From Tubiluchus corallicola (Eukaryota; Priapulida; Priapulimorpha; Priapulimorphida; Tubiluchidae): a DNA stretch of 64,000 nucleotides. Position numbers and translations under genes: made by a program. The notes under the pieces were generated by a model. That model did not search any database and had not been told where the DNA came from. It saw nothing but the letters and a program-made list of their open reading frames with translations. Shown here one piece after another: positions 53,376 to 64,000 of the stretch. The stretch spans positions 434,001-498,000 of the forward strand of contig JAQGDQ010000033.1 in NCBI GenBank assembly GCA_030141605.1, given 5' to 3'. How positions within the stretch are numbered: position 1 is the stretch's first letter; each line of letters begins with the position of its first letter.

Positions 53376-53700
53376 AGTAAGTTTCGTACCAGTAAGTTTG
53401 TACAGGTAAATTTGGTACTAGTAATTCTGGTACGAGGACATTTTGCTACAAGGAAATTTTGCTATTTGTTACTAGAAATTTCTGGTACAGAGAAGTTTTG
53501 GCACTGGGAAACTTGAGTACAGGGAAAATATGAAACTGGGAAATCCAGTACAAGCAATATCCCTGCAAGTAAATCAGGTACAATATAAAAATGGTGTGGA
53601 ACAGGTTTGGTGCTAGGAAAGTTTAGTATTTTGAACGTTTGGTACTTTTAACAGGGAATTTAATAGAGAGAAAGTTTGGTACAAGGAAAGTTCCCCACTA
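53376..53700. repeat. Degenerate GGTACAAGGAAATTT-type minisatellite
   Basis: About 18 imperfect units of 15-18 bp built from GGTAC/GGCAC, AAGGAAA or TGGGAAA, and TTT. Divergence between units is high, so the array is old. Confidence 0.6.
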
Positions 53701-53989
53701 TCATTTGTGTAACCTACTCGCAAAATCAGAGGGAGAGGGGGGCAGTGTTTCCGTGTCGAGTAACAGTAACTGATAATACGCGTGTAATCAAATGAAATGT
53801 CTCCATGAGACGAATCGCATGGTATAAGCATTCACTGATTTTGGCGGACGCTAACCTCAAGATCACAGGTTAAATATAACAAGGTCTGATTTCAGTGTTG
53901 AAATGTTCGCGAAACATCATCGAGGAAACACGTTCTTTGGGCGTGTTATGGTTATTATTGAGAAAGTTTTGTGGCTCTTTGGGAAAACA

Positions 53990-54657
53990 ATTTATTATTA
54001 TTATTATTATAATTCTTTATTTTTAAAAAACTATGTACAGAATACATTCCCTCTATTTGTAGGGATATGATTAAAATTTCTAAAAGCATTTACAACGTAT
54101 TAAACCTATTCACATATATATATATATATATAATTTAGAATCCAACGCATGAGACACATTGAACGACAACGATCATATACAATAGACATAGTTACAAATT
54201 ATAATCCAACACTACATATATACATAATAAAAGATAACGAACATATTTTAATACTTAGTAACAAAAATTTACACACATTATACACAATGAAAAACTGCGA
54301 GTACAATTATAATAAACATAATTACCAATTCTAATGTAAATTCACATAATCATAGATAAAAACAAAACAGCATATAGAAAACACGACGAGAGTCGTAAAA
54401 TTTCAACACCAACAGACTGCTTATATACGGGCGAAAGACGATAGGAATTCATCGGAGATAAGATTTGCAAAAGCATTTATAGCATTATTATCCCGGCTAG
54501 AGAAAACATAGTCCGAATCTAACGTAGGCACAGTGCTAATAAAAACATTTCTTTTGGCTTGGTTTACTAATGTACATTCAAATAATAAATGATGTACAGA
54601 CTGAGGGCTTAATAAGCAGTTACATGTGCTATTATTAAAGGATAGGTTTCTAAATGT
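53990..54657 (-). mobile_element. LINE 3' end, minus strand, with ATT-repeat tail
   Basis: An open frame at 54657-54423 carries CNCLLSPQSVHHLLFEC, the Cys/His motif of LINE polymerase C-termini, and ends at TAA. It is followed by a 3' UTR with AATAAAG near 54020 and an (AAT)n tail to about 53990. A stop at 54660-54658 and no polymerase domain upstream indicate 5' truncation. It is distinct from the LINE at 32.3 kb in sequence and tail. Confidence 0.65.
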
Positions 54658-55006
54658 TTAGTAAGTTGACGTTCTTACAGTGCATGTTTGTCATCTCTTC
54701 GCATATATAAAACCTATGGAATGGAATGCTGCTCCTGCTCCATCTTTCAGTTTCCTCTTTTAAACGATGGGATGACATTCTCATACGTGAAACTGCTATT
54801 CTACAATGTTCTTACGACCAAAGATTTGTACTACTGTATACAATTAAAGCATCGTTATAAGCCCAAGTGGGAAACGGTAATAAGTGGGGATAACCACCAT
54901 TTTTACTTGGAAAACTTCCTTGTCATTAGAAATATGGTGCTCAATTTTATTTATTATCACAGAAAAAGATCCATCCACTATCCAAGATTACTATCAATTT
55001 ACTGTT

Positions 55007-55180
55007 TAATTATTCATTGACAAGTTGCGTCTGCTAGTGAATCTATATTATTTTTTTATTATTCAAAACTTATTGCATACATTTAAGGTACATAATTATT
55101 CATTGACAAGTTGCGTCTGCTATAGTGAATCTATATTATTTTTTTATTATTTAAAACTTATTGCGCACATTTAAGGTACA
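55007..55180. repeat. 86-bp tandem duplication
   Basis: TAATTATTCATTGACAAG starts at 55007 and again at 55093, and the copies are nearly identical to AAGGTACATAA. A 2-bp insertion and a few substitutions separate them. Confidence 0.85.
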
Positions 55181-55255
55181 TAAAATACGTTGGCCTACAT
55201 TTATTATCTATAAATAGCACAGCACCAGCTTAGATTTTGAGTTTTAATGCTGCTT

Positions 55256-56039
55256 GTTATTCATTCTCGTTGACTGCCCAATCAGCATGAAAGGCTTTGC
55301 AGTTGCTTTTTAGCTACAGCTGCGTATTGCCGGGCATCTAATACTGTTATGAAAAATGCTTAACTTTTCATTAGCGAGCGGGAGAAATATTGGCCTGGCT
55401 CTAGATTTTATTATTGAAATTGCAAGTGGTAGTGGAAATATATAGTCTAGTTTCGCTTATTAGGGGAAGAAATGCACAACGCTTACGTCTAGGAGCTGCT
55501 GATGAAACCGTTTTGCTATCGATAAAACATGTAGTTTAGTTTACTTTATGACTTTGCAAGTTAGATAAAAGGTTAAAACAACTATTTGTTTAACTTTAAA
55601 AAATTGACATATTAACCTGGCGAGGTTAGGCTGATCATATGACACTGCTTTAATTTTTGTGAGCGTCAAATGGCCTACCTGAACGGAGTTAAGAAGAAGT
55701 TTATAACTTCAGATCATGGAGGCCCGATTCGGTAGGTATAAATGTTCACTGTTGACCTGCATGTAAAAATAACAGCCTGTGCACCTCTAAGTAGATTTGT
55801 ATAGATTGTAGAGAATAAGCTAGTCGGCCTTAGTAAGCAATAATTGAGGCCAAAGCGTATAGTTAAACTCATCTACGGGAATCTGTGACAACTGTCATGA
55901 TTACGACTAAACGAGCACACTCGTAGAAACTCCATATTTAAACAAAATGTTTTTGGCAAAAAGTTTTCTTTTCTGGCTAGTTTTTATAAACCTCGGTGAG
56001 ATCTTCACTGTCAAAATTAATTTAAATGTGGTCAAAATT

Positions 56040-56100
<61 letters not shown>

Positions 56101-56150
56101 ATGTAATATGAAATAATTTTATGCTGTTTTTTCTGTTTATAATCATGGTT
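55256..56150 (+). repeat. Dispersed repeat family, copy 2
   Basis: Same block order as 49446-49960 but longer, because about 330 bp of extra sequence lies at 55610-55945 and a TA array has expanded at 56044-56098. One lone GTGCCATTTTTACCC unit follows at 56162. Confidence 0.7.
56044..56098. repeat. (TA)n array
   Basis: Uninterrupted TA dinucleotides of about 55 bp. Confidence 0.95.
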
Positions 56151-56597
56151 AAATTTTTTCTGTGCCATTTTTACCCTAATCGCTTATTACCTAAAATGGG
56201 CGACATAACATGACCATCATGGCTGACATTACATTAATCTTAATTTTTTTAAAAAAAACTGTATCGCACCTGCTAGAGCAGATAAGATAATGACGAGGTG
56301 TCTGATTGTAGGTTTTCAAGGTTAAGGATTCCATATTTGATGCTTAAAAACCTATGACATCACCTCACTTAGGTTTTCAAAAAGAAGGCCAAGGTAGCTG
56401 TAGCTAGCTTGTATGTTATGTTAGCTATATTGCACGTTCTAAGTCAAATAGGATGTGTATGGGCCTGGAAGGTCAGAGACTTAAGGTAGTACGCAACATG
56501 ACCTCCATTTTCAAGATGGCCAAAAAAGTTGACTGTCGCTAGCTTATAAACCATTAAAACGCCACATCTTAGATCATATGAAATTGTGAATAGGCCC

Positions 56598-56759
56598 TGT
56601 TATGTTGAGTAACTAATTAATATCTATGCCTGTTACAACACCTTGGTTTGGTGTTCTTTTAACCAGTGCACCTTAACTTGTAACTGGAATGGCGCTGCTC
56701 TTTAAATTGGAATAAAGCCATAATTCCAATCATTTTCTCTTTTATTTATGGTTATAACA
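56598..56759 (+). repeat. 5' LTR, 162 bp
   Basis: Begins TGTTATGTTGAG and ends GGTTATAACA. AATAAA at 56711-56716 is the likely poly(A) signal. It contains the 16-nt segment TTTAAATTGGAATAAA (56701-56716) complementary to the primer site. No clear TATA box was seen. Confidence 0.95.
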
Positions 56760-56760
56760 A

Positions 56761-56776
56761 TTTATTCCAATTTAAA
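56761..56776 (+). promoter_or_regulatory. Putative self-primer binding site
   Basis: TTTATTCCAATTTAAA starts one base after the LTR, where a tRNA-complementary site is expected. It is instead the exact reverse complement of 56701-56716 in the same LTR. No TGG-starting tRNA 3'-end complement is present. This matches the arrangement known for Tf1-type elements, whose RNA folds and primes itself with its own 5' end. Confidence 0.7.
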
Positions 56777-56783
56777 ACAAAAG

Positions 56784-59114
56784 ATGGACAAATATCTTCG
56801 ACCTGAGAGGCTAAGTGTGGACCCGAATTCTAGCTCAGCTGACGAAGAATTTCAGCACTGGTTGAAAACATTCGAAAATTTTCAAGGAAGGGCAGTGGCT
56901 AAACAAGCAGAAGAGGATGAAGTAGCAGCCGTGGCGGAAGAAGTAGATAGAAGGAAATTTGAACTGTTAACGAACTACGTATCTGCTTCAGTTTTTAAAG
57001 TATTTTCGGAATGCAAGAGTTACAAGGACGCTGTTGACACGTTAAAAAAAGTTTATTTAAAGCCAAAGAATATTCATTATGCTAGGCATGCATTGATGAC
57101 TTGTAAGCAGAAGTCAAGTGATTCTATTGATAAATTCGTGCAGACTCTGAGAGAATTAGCTAAGGAGTGTTCGTTTGATGCGGTTAGTGCAGAGCAGTAC
57201 AAAAACGAAGCCATCCTATCTGCCTTCATATCTGGATTGGCTTCAAATGAGATTAGGCAGAAGATACTAGTAGACTGTGAAGAGCTGGATTTGGACAAAG
57301 TGTTAAAAACTGCCAAATCTACAGAAATGGCTATGGCCCATTCATCAAATTATATCGGAAATGCAATGTCAGACATTGGCGGTATAGCGGCTTTTACGGC
57401 AAGTAAAGAAGATGACCACGGAGATTGTTCTCTTGCTAGCATAAAGAAAAAACATTACGGTGCTAGGGCTAATCCAAATTCTAAGACTGTGTGTGAATCT
57501 TGCGGATATAGCCACTTCAAAAATAAGTGTCCCGCGAAAAATGAACAGTGCTTTAAGTGCAACAAATGGGGACATTTTTCAAGAAAATGTACTGAAAAGA
57601 CAACTGCATCACTTGTGAGAAAGAACAAAAGTGATAATTATCAATCGAACTGGTTAACTTTAGCAACTGCACATCAACAGAATGGAACTCCTAACAGTTT
57701 AACTAAAGTGACAGTAAAAATTACTATTCAGCAAACAGAATTGAAGGCACTGATAGACAGCGGCAGTTCAGATTCATACATCAATGCTGAAATTGTAGAA
57801 CAATTGGGCATTCCATGTGATCAAACAAATGACAAAGTTGGAATGGCAGTTGCCACATCGAGTTTTGAAGTGAAATCGGTATGTAATGTAGATATGATTC
57901 TTCAAAACAGAAATTATGCTGTTAAATTGCTTGTTCTACGAAATCTGTGTGCTGACGTAATTTTAGGACATGATTTCATGTCTCAGCACGAGAAAGTTAC
58001 TCTTCATTTTGGGGGAGGGAAGGAACCGCTAAAAGTTTGTGGATTAATGAGAGCGAAAATATCTCCGGCTGAGCCTTTTCAGAATCTAACAGATGGCATT
58101 AAACCAGTGGCAACTAAATCGCGAAGGTACGACATCGAGAAAACGAAATTCATTGAGCTAGAGGTGGAAAAACTGCTAAAAGACGGTAGAATTGAGAAAT
58201 CTAATTCGCCTTGGAGGGCCCAGGTACTGGTCACTACTAATGAAAATCACCGCAGAAGACTAGTGATAGACTATTCTCAAACAATAAATAGATTTACAGA
58301 ACTTGATGCTTATCCGGCTAAACGAATGAGTGATTTAGCAAATACAATGGCTAAATACCGTTTTTATAGTACTGTAGATCTGGAATCAGCATATCATCAG
58401 ATACCGCTGAGAGAACAAGATAGAAAATATACGGCATTTGAAGCTAATGGGCAATTATATCAATTTACATGCCTGCCTTTTGGAATCACCAATGGAGTTT
58501 CCTGTTTTCAGAGGAAAATGGATGAGTTTATTCAGGACTTTGGTTTGAAAGATACGTATGCATATCTGGACAACATTACACTAGGTGGCATGACTCAGCA
58601 AGAACATGATGAAAATTTGCAGAAATTATTAGAGGCTGCAAAAAGAGCAAACTTAACACTTAACGAGAAAAAGTGTGTCTATTCTACGGAAACAGTTAAA
58701 ATGCTGGGGTATCAGATTAGCAAAGGGAGCATCAAACCAGATCCTGATAGATTGAAAACATTACAGGATATGCCAGAGCCAAACAGTCAGAAGTCGCTTA
58801 AACGTGTATTAGGATTATTTGCATACTATTCGCAATGGATCTCAAATTTTTCAGCAAAGATAAGGCCTCTGAATGAAGCTAATAAATTTCCTTTAAGCAG
58901 TGAAGCAAAACATGCTTTTTTTCAACTGAAAGCTGATATTGAGTCTGCAGCTATTAAAGATATAGAGGACGACATACCTTTTGTGGTGGAAACAGATGCA
59001 TCTGAAACGGCAATTGCTGCTACATTAAATCAAGCTGGAAGACCAGTGGCCTTTTATTCTAGGACACTAAATCGTTCAGAACGAAACCATGCTTCTGTGG
59101 AGAAAGAAGCTTAA
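56784..59114 (+). pseudogene. gag-protease-RT polyprotein of the gypsy element, cut by a stop in RNase H
   Basis: 776 codons from ATG 56784; an earlier in-frame ATG at 56748 lies inside the LTR and is less likely. The gag region is about residues 1-230, with two zinc knuckles at 237-249 (CX2CX3HX4C) and 256-269 (CX2CX4HX4C). The protease active site DSG begins at 325. Reverse transcriptase covers about 450-650 with catalytic Asp 532, and the YLDN box has Asp 596 followed by Asn instead of the usual second Asp. The RNase H domain opens at about 733-740 (ETDAS). TAA at 59112-59114 then interrupts the frame, although homologous coding continues in the same frame. Confidence 0.93.
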
Positions 59115-59360
59115 GCTATAGTAGAATCATTGGAGCGATGGCGACATCTTCTAATGGGGCTACACTTCACCTTAGTGACAGATCAAAGGTCAGTATCATT
59201 CATGTTTGATCAAAAGCAGAAAAGTAAAGTAAAGAATGATAAAATTCAGAGATGGAGGGTACAGTTAACAGGATTTAGCTATGATATTAGATACAGACCG
59301 GGCAAAAATAATGAAGCCCCAGATGCACTTTCAGATGCGCAACTACATTTTCAGATTTGA
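59115..59360 (+). pseudogene. Remainder of RNase H after the internal stop
   Basis: In the same frame as the upstream part. It continues the RNase H and tether region (ERWRHLLMGLHF, FMFDQ, YRPGKNNEAPDALS). The frame then shifts between about 59330 and 59357 before integrase. The stop and the shift are two independent lesions in this copy; neither looks like a known programmed recoding site. Confidence 0.85.
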
Positions 59361-60493
59361 ATTACTTAAAAACTTTGCATGAGGCTTTATGTCACCCAGG
59401 AGCTACTAGGCTGTACCATTTTGTGAGAACCAAAAACTTACCATATACTTTGGATGAAATTCGTAAAATCACTTTTCAGTGTCCAGCATGTTGTAAATTG
59501 AAACCTAGATTCATGAAGCCTGAACGAGCAACTCTTATTAAAGCTGTGCGACCAATGGAAAGGTTGAACATTGACTTTAAAGGTCCTTTGCCCAGTAGCA
59601 CCTCAAACAAATATTTTCTAACTGTAGTGGATGAGTATAGCCGATTTCCATTTGCCATACCGTGTGCAGATTTATCTGCTCAGACTGTGATACAGGGCCT
59701 TAGTCAATTTTTTTCACTTTGTGGATGTGCAGCTTACATACATTCGGATCGAGGTGCTAGTTTTCTGTCAGCAGAAGTTCGAGAATTTCTGCACTCCAGG
59801 GGAATTGCAACTAGCCGAAAAACTCCATATAATCCACGTGGTAATGGGCAATGTGAAAAATACAATGGAATAATATGGAAGTCGATACAGTTAGCACTGG
59901 AATCCAAGAATTTAGACATCAAAGCTTGGGAGATTGTTTTACCAGAAGCATTACATGCGATTCGGTCATTACTGTGTACGTCCACTAATGCCACCCCACA
60001 TGAATTGTTTTTTAATTTTGCTCGCAGATCAGCTAGTGGAGGTTCTGTGCCCAGCTGGCTCACTTCCCCTGGACCGGTACTGTTAAGACGATTTGTTAGA
60101 ACCTGCAAGTCTGATCCTCTAGTGGATATGGTAGATTTAATTGAAGCAAATCCCCAATATGCACATATACGATATCGTGATGGCCGGGAAAGCACTGTAT
60201 CTATTAAAGACTTAGCACCATGCGGAAAGGTTGATGAAGGTGGCAGAGCAGTGATAGATGGAGAGAATGAAGAACCTCAAAGAAAACTGGTCATGGAACC
60301 TGTGAATTCCCATAACGTTGTACACACAGAAACAGTCTCAAATCAGGATACACTTAATACAAAGATGGATGGAGTTTTCACTAGTGGGAAGGAAGAGATT
60401 ACAGAAATTGCACATGACAGTGAAGAAATAGAATCTGTAAGGAGGTCTTCTAGAGCAAACAAAGGGAAAATGCCAGCACGCTATTGTGATTAA
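59357..60493 (+). pseudogene. Integrase of the gypsy element
   Basis: An open frame of 378 codons without its own credible ATG (the first codon is TTG), so it was part of the polyprotein. A zinc-binding HHCC region uses H13, H21, C42 and C45. The catalytic core has D73 (NIDFKG), D131 (HSDRG) and E167 (GQCEKYN), with 35 residues between the last two, the DD35E pattern. A C-terminal domain and an acidic, basic-ended tail follow, closing at TAA 60491-60493. The domain itself looks intact; only its connection to the upstream frame is lost. Confidence 0.92.
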
Positions 60494-60741
60494 TTGTAGT
60501 GAACTGAATTGGATGTAACTTTATCAAACTCTTGCTAATTTTAGAATTCATATGCATTGGACATTACATTCAGTGAATCAGTATACTGCTTATCAAATCC
60601 CTTTTATATAAGTATCTTAAACTAACTGTACTAAATTTTGTTTAGTTTCCGAGTTAATACTGTTAACTTTGAACTGTTTGTCTGGTTCAATTTGATAACA
60701 CTTATAATTGATATTGTAGCTTTAAATGTTCCCAAATTCTT

Positions 60742-60753
60742 AGGAGGGAAGAA
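60742..60753 (+). promoter_or_regulatory. Polypurine tract
   Basis: AGGAGGGAAGAA lies directly against the 3' LTR, the position used to prime plus-strand DNA synthesis. Confidence 0.85.
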
Positions 60754-60915
60754 TGTTATGTTGAGTAACTAATTAATATCTATGCCTGTTACAACACTTT
60801 GGTTTGGTGTTCTTTTAACCAGTGCACCTTAACTTGTAACTGGAATGGCGCTGCTCTTTAAATTGGAATAAAGCCATAATTCCAATCATTTTCTCTTTTA
60901 TTTATGGTTATAACA
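60754..60915 (+). repeat. 3' LTR, 162 bp
   Basis: Identical to the 5' LTR except for one C/T difference. Followed by the GGCCC target duplicate. Confidence 0.95.
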
Positions 60916-60920
60916 GGCCC

Positions 60921-61466
60921 TAAAAAGCATCAGTTATGTCAGCACTCCAAGCCAATATTGGTTGCAACCAGACTTATTTAGCATTTACAGAGAGAGGAAA
61001 AACGATAGGTTGGTCAACAGGGCAATTAAGTGTCTTAGGTGGTAACTGAACATTTGTATCACTAAGAAACTACTAGAGCTGAGCAGCTGACCAAACTGTT
61101 ACTGAACAACTAAAACACGTAGGCCTAAATGTTCATTAGAAAGGGATTGTCTGTTAAGGCAATCCTCCAATATCTGCTACAGCATTGGAGCACCAGGGAG
61201 GATGCTGTTGGGGCGGCCATTGATCACTGTCTCAGCTTAAGCATCACTTTACCGTTTGAATAGGGCTGGAACTGGAAGAAGTCCACTGACGTGTCATGGG
61301 ATCCACTTTAGACATTAAGACCTGAAGCATGTCAACAACTTATTAAATGTTGCTGCCAATCAGCCATGGCAGATAATTAAATATGTTCAAGCACAAGCCT
61401 TAAGACCATAACAGATTGTTTCAGAAATAATGTTATCTACATACCAGGATCATTAAATTCTGGCTC
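60921..61466. other. Non-coding sequence
   Basis: Continuous with the sequence left of the gypsy insertion; no gene recognised. Confidence 0.35.
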
Positions 61467-62082
61467 GTTTTGAGCTGTTTTAGTTTTTTGCTGGCTTTTT
61501 TATCAGGTGGTATGTTAAATGTGTAGATACATAATACTGTTGATATTATTACAGCTTAACAATGCTACCCTAAATCCTGCATCTTTGAGACCTGTTTTCG
61601 ACACTAAAGTCGCCGTCTTTTCGTCAATGGAACATGCATGCTGTGGCCAATATATTACACAGCGGTTGTAGCTATCTTGACAACCATTTCGAAGCCCTAA
61701 ATGGATAATGTCATGGGCGTTTTTAGACATCAGACGTGGATTTCTTGACCTTGAAGAACTACATTTGCAGACCTGTTTTGAGCTGTTTTGGTTTTTTGCT
61801 GGCTTTTTTGTCAGATTATATGTTAAATGTGTAGATACGTAATGCTGTTGATGTTGTTACAGCTTAATAATAAAAATGCTACCCTAAATCCTGGATCTTT
61901 AAAACCTGTTTTCGACACTAAAGTCGCCATCCTTTCGCCAATGGAACATGCATGCTGTGGTCAATATATTACACAGCGATTGCAGCCATCTTGGCAACCA
62001 TTTCGAAGTCCTAAATGGATAATGTCATGACGTTTTTAAACACCAGGCGTCGATTTCTTAAGCTTGAAGAACTACATTTGCA
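61467..62082. repeat. 308-bp tandem duplication
   Basis: GTTTTGAGCTGTTTT starts at 61467 and again at 61775. Both copies include GTTAAATGTGTAGATAC, GACACTAAAGTCGCC, GGAACATGCATGCTGTGG and CCTAAATGGATAATGTCATG. Divergence is moderate with small indels. No coding potential seen. Confidence 0.9.
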
Positions 62083-64000
62083 TACCAAATCATAATCTTA
62101 TATGTTCTCAAAGCAACGATGAGGCCTTTATATGCTGGCGACAGCCATGCTGTCAGCCATCTTGAATATGGCAGCCATACTGAATACTACATTAAGTATT
62201 TCCCGCCAAACGAACGTTGATGCCGGCATATTTAAAAAATGACACAAGCTGGTGTATGCTAGGCACTAGGCAGTGTGAATGCCGTAAAGGCGAACTGTGT
62301 GAAGGTACCGTGTGTGAAGGTTGTGTTTAACTGTTGCATGATTTCTACGGTTTGCTTAGAAATTGCGTTATTCCAATGTTGTGTTTAACTGTGTTTATCT
62401 AGAAATTAGTCATTCGATCAATTATGATCACATTTAAAGTGGTTACATCGCTTTAATCTACAGGAATAAACCGTAAACTGTGTAAGTTGTGTAAATAATT
62501 AATTTACAGATTTTTGTTAACTTTTAGGTACGCGTGTAAACTCGTCACGTAGTAGGTATCGGGTTGGTTACTTAGTTTATAGAGTTCGCTCTATAAGTTA
62601 AAGAAAGATTCTGAAGCACCTAGCGGGATTAGTGTTTATATTGCACCGAAACCAGATGACGACATTTTTGTCTAAAATGAGCGCGCCCAGGTGTAAAGTA
62701 ATCACTTTAAATTGAATTTACTAATTACGCAAGATGCTTATCACAATTTTATTGCTGAAACTTTTCAACATTTTCCCCAAATATTAAGATAGGCTGAACT
62801 TGAAGAGAGACTTGGCTTTTGCTTTAATGCTAATCTTACTGCTATTTTTCTGGCAATCTCATTAAATGTGCTACCCATCTTAGCTATGTGATTCTGATTT
62901 TAGTGCTTTATTAAAATAATTAAATGAGTGAAGAAAAGCAATAAAATTGAAACAATACTGTAGCTTATTTCAGTTATTTTAATTTGAATTTAATTTAATT
63001 ATTTCACATCACACACAAACAATAGTTAAAAAACAAATGTTTACATAAAACAATCATCAAATCAATGATGTGGGGGAGACGCTCAGATGCTAAATTGCCT
63101 GTTTATCAAAAAGTAAAATGTTTAAATGTTGAGCTTATTTGTAGTAGATCTTTCTTAGTGCTGGCTAGTGATGAACGTCGATCATTCAAATCGAATTCAA
63201 ACGGGTTGAATTCGATTTGAACAAAGTATTTTTTAGTTCGGATTCCATTTTAACCAACAATCATACATTCACATAATTCGATCAACACTTCAACTACATA
63301 CATGCTTTATCATTAAAAAGTTGAAATGTCATGCAATCATCATAGTCAGAATCAGAATACAATTTAGTTTGCCCCAATACCCATAAAAGTCTAAAAAATG
63401 CAAAATTTAATAATGCAACAGCCAAGAGAGACAGGGGTGGCGAAAAGACCAAAAGGTCGTCCAGTTTCGTTGCGATTTTTGTGCACAGTTTTAAAAAACA
63501 AATTATTAGTATTTTTACTGCAAAACAGTCATACATTATGCATGATTTTCCTGAGACGGTTTTTTATTAGTGACTGAAAAATTTTTAAAAGTGAATTCGG
63601 ACGCAAAATTCAGTTTGATTCGAGTTCGAAAAACACAAATTCGATTCAATTCAAATTCGCTTTCTGGCAGGAAATGCTCACCCCTCGTACTGAGTCTGAT
63701 ATTGTGGATATCTTTCAGTGACGGAGTGCGAGTCAGTGATCGCTTTAGCAGCAGGGTAACAAAATCAATTAAATTAAACCCGAACACCTGTTTCAACTTC
63801 CCGCGGAGTTATTTTTGACGACAAGATTCATTGAAGTAAACATGGTTATTGAAAGTTCACGGAAGTAGTCTTTAATTCTAACTAAAAGAATTTTAGTGCT
63901 TGAAACTCCTTCGTGAGAAAGTCTAATACCTTTCCCTCTAGTCTACACGTGATCAGTAAAAAGTGATATACCGTTGTTCAGTAATGCGGTGATAAGCAGC
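62083..64000. other. AT-rich sequence with one inverted-repeat-like patch
   Basis: No gene recognised. At about 63178-63222 and 63590-63660 there are clusters of TCGAATTCAAAT-like motifs in partly inverted arrangement. They may mark a small non-autonomous transposon, but termini and target duplication were not resolved. Confidence 0.35.

Larger units (their letters stand above)
56598..60915 (+). mobile_element. Ty3/gypsy LTR retrotransposon, recent but broken copy
   Basis: 4318 bp bounded by two 162-bp LTRs that differ at a single base (56643 C against 60799 T). The 5-bp target duplication GGCCC sits at 56593-56597 and 60916-60920. LTRs begin TGTTAT and end ATAACA. Order inside is self-complementary primer site, gag with zinc knuckles, protease, reverse transcriptase, RNase H, integrase, polypurine tract. 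Integrase after RNase H is the Ty3/gypsy order. No envelope gene. The near-identical LTRs imply recent insertion, yet the polyprotein frame is interrupted twice. Confidence 0.97.

Overview
The window is nuclear DNA from an animal, most likely a marine or aquatic invertebrate. It is AT-rich, its genes have short GT-AG introns, most of it is non-coding, and it is full of microsatellites, SINEs, LINE tails, inverted-repeat elements and one LTR retrotransposon. The three recognisable host genes are metazoan families: a lipid-phosphate-phosphatase-like membrane protein, a BTB/KCTD protein and an INSM/insulinoma-associated zinc-finger factor. A degenerate TTAGGG tract fits an animal genome. I cannot name the phylum with confidence.

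Gene-bearing part (1-21.4 kb). On the minus strand, six phase-consistent coding exons (4380 down to 656) give a 363-residue PAP2/LPP-family protein. It keeps the C1 motif (K-x6-RP) but has lost both catalytic histidines, so it looks like a pseudoenzyme. On the plus strand, two exons (8352-8402 and 9170-9643) give a 174-residue KCTD-type BTB protein with a C-terminal membrane anchor. At 21014-19605 (minus) lies an intronless INSM1-like gene with a SNAG N-terminus and six zinc fingers, preceded by a TATA-like box and a 12-bp E-box palindrome. An unrecognised 89-residue open frame sits at 6850-7119. Nothing suggests these genes form a functional unit.

Middle part (21.4-56 kb). I find no host gene here. 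It contains simple arrays (AAT/AAC/AGC compounds, GAAT, AAGGT), two tRNA-derived SINEs whose 3' tails have become long triplet arrays, two LINE 3' ends, an interstitial telomere-like tract, several minisatellites, and at least five long-inverted-repeat (foldback-like) elements. These are at 31465-34527, 32767-33749 (with an opposite-strand relative at 47489-48486 and a fragment at 52978-53240), 40875-43356, 43655-45112 and 50296-51763. Some are nested.

Right part (56-64 kb). A 4318-bp Ty3/gypsy element (56598-60915) has 162-bp LTRs differing at one base, a GGCCC target duplication and a polypurine tract. Where a tRNA primer site would normally be, it has a 16-nt sequence that is the exact reverse complement of a segment inside its own LTR, which points to self-primed reverse transcription. 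The coding region is broken by one in-frame stop and one frame shift. To its right are a 308-bp tandem duplication and unassigned AT-rich sequence.
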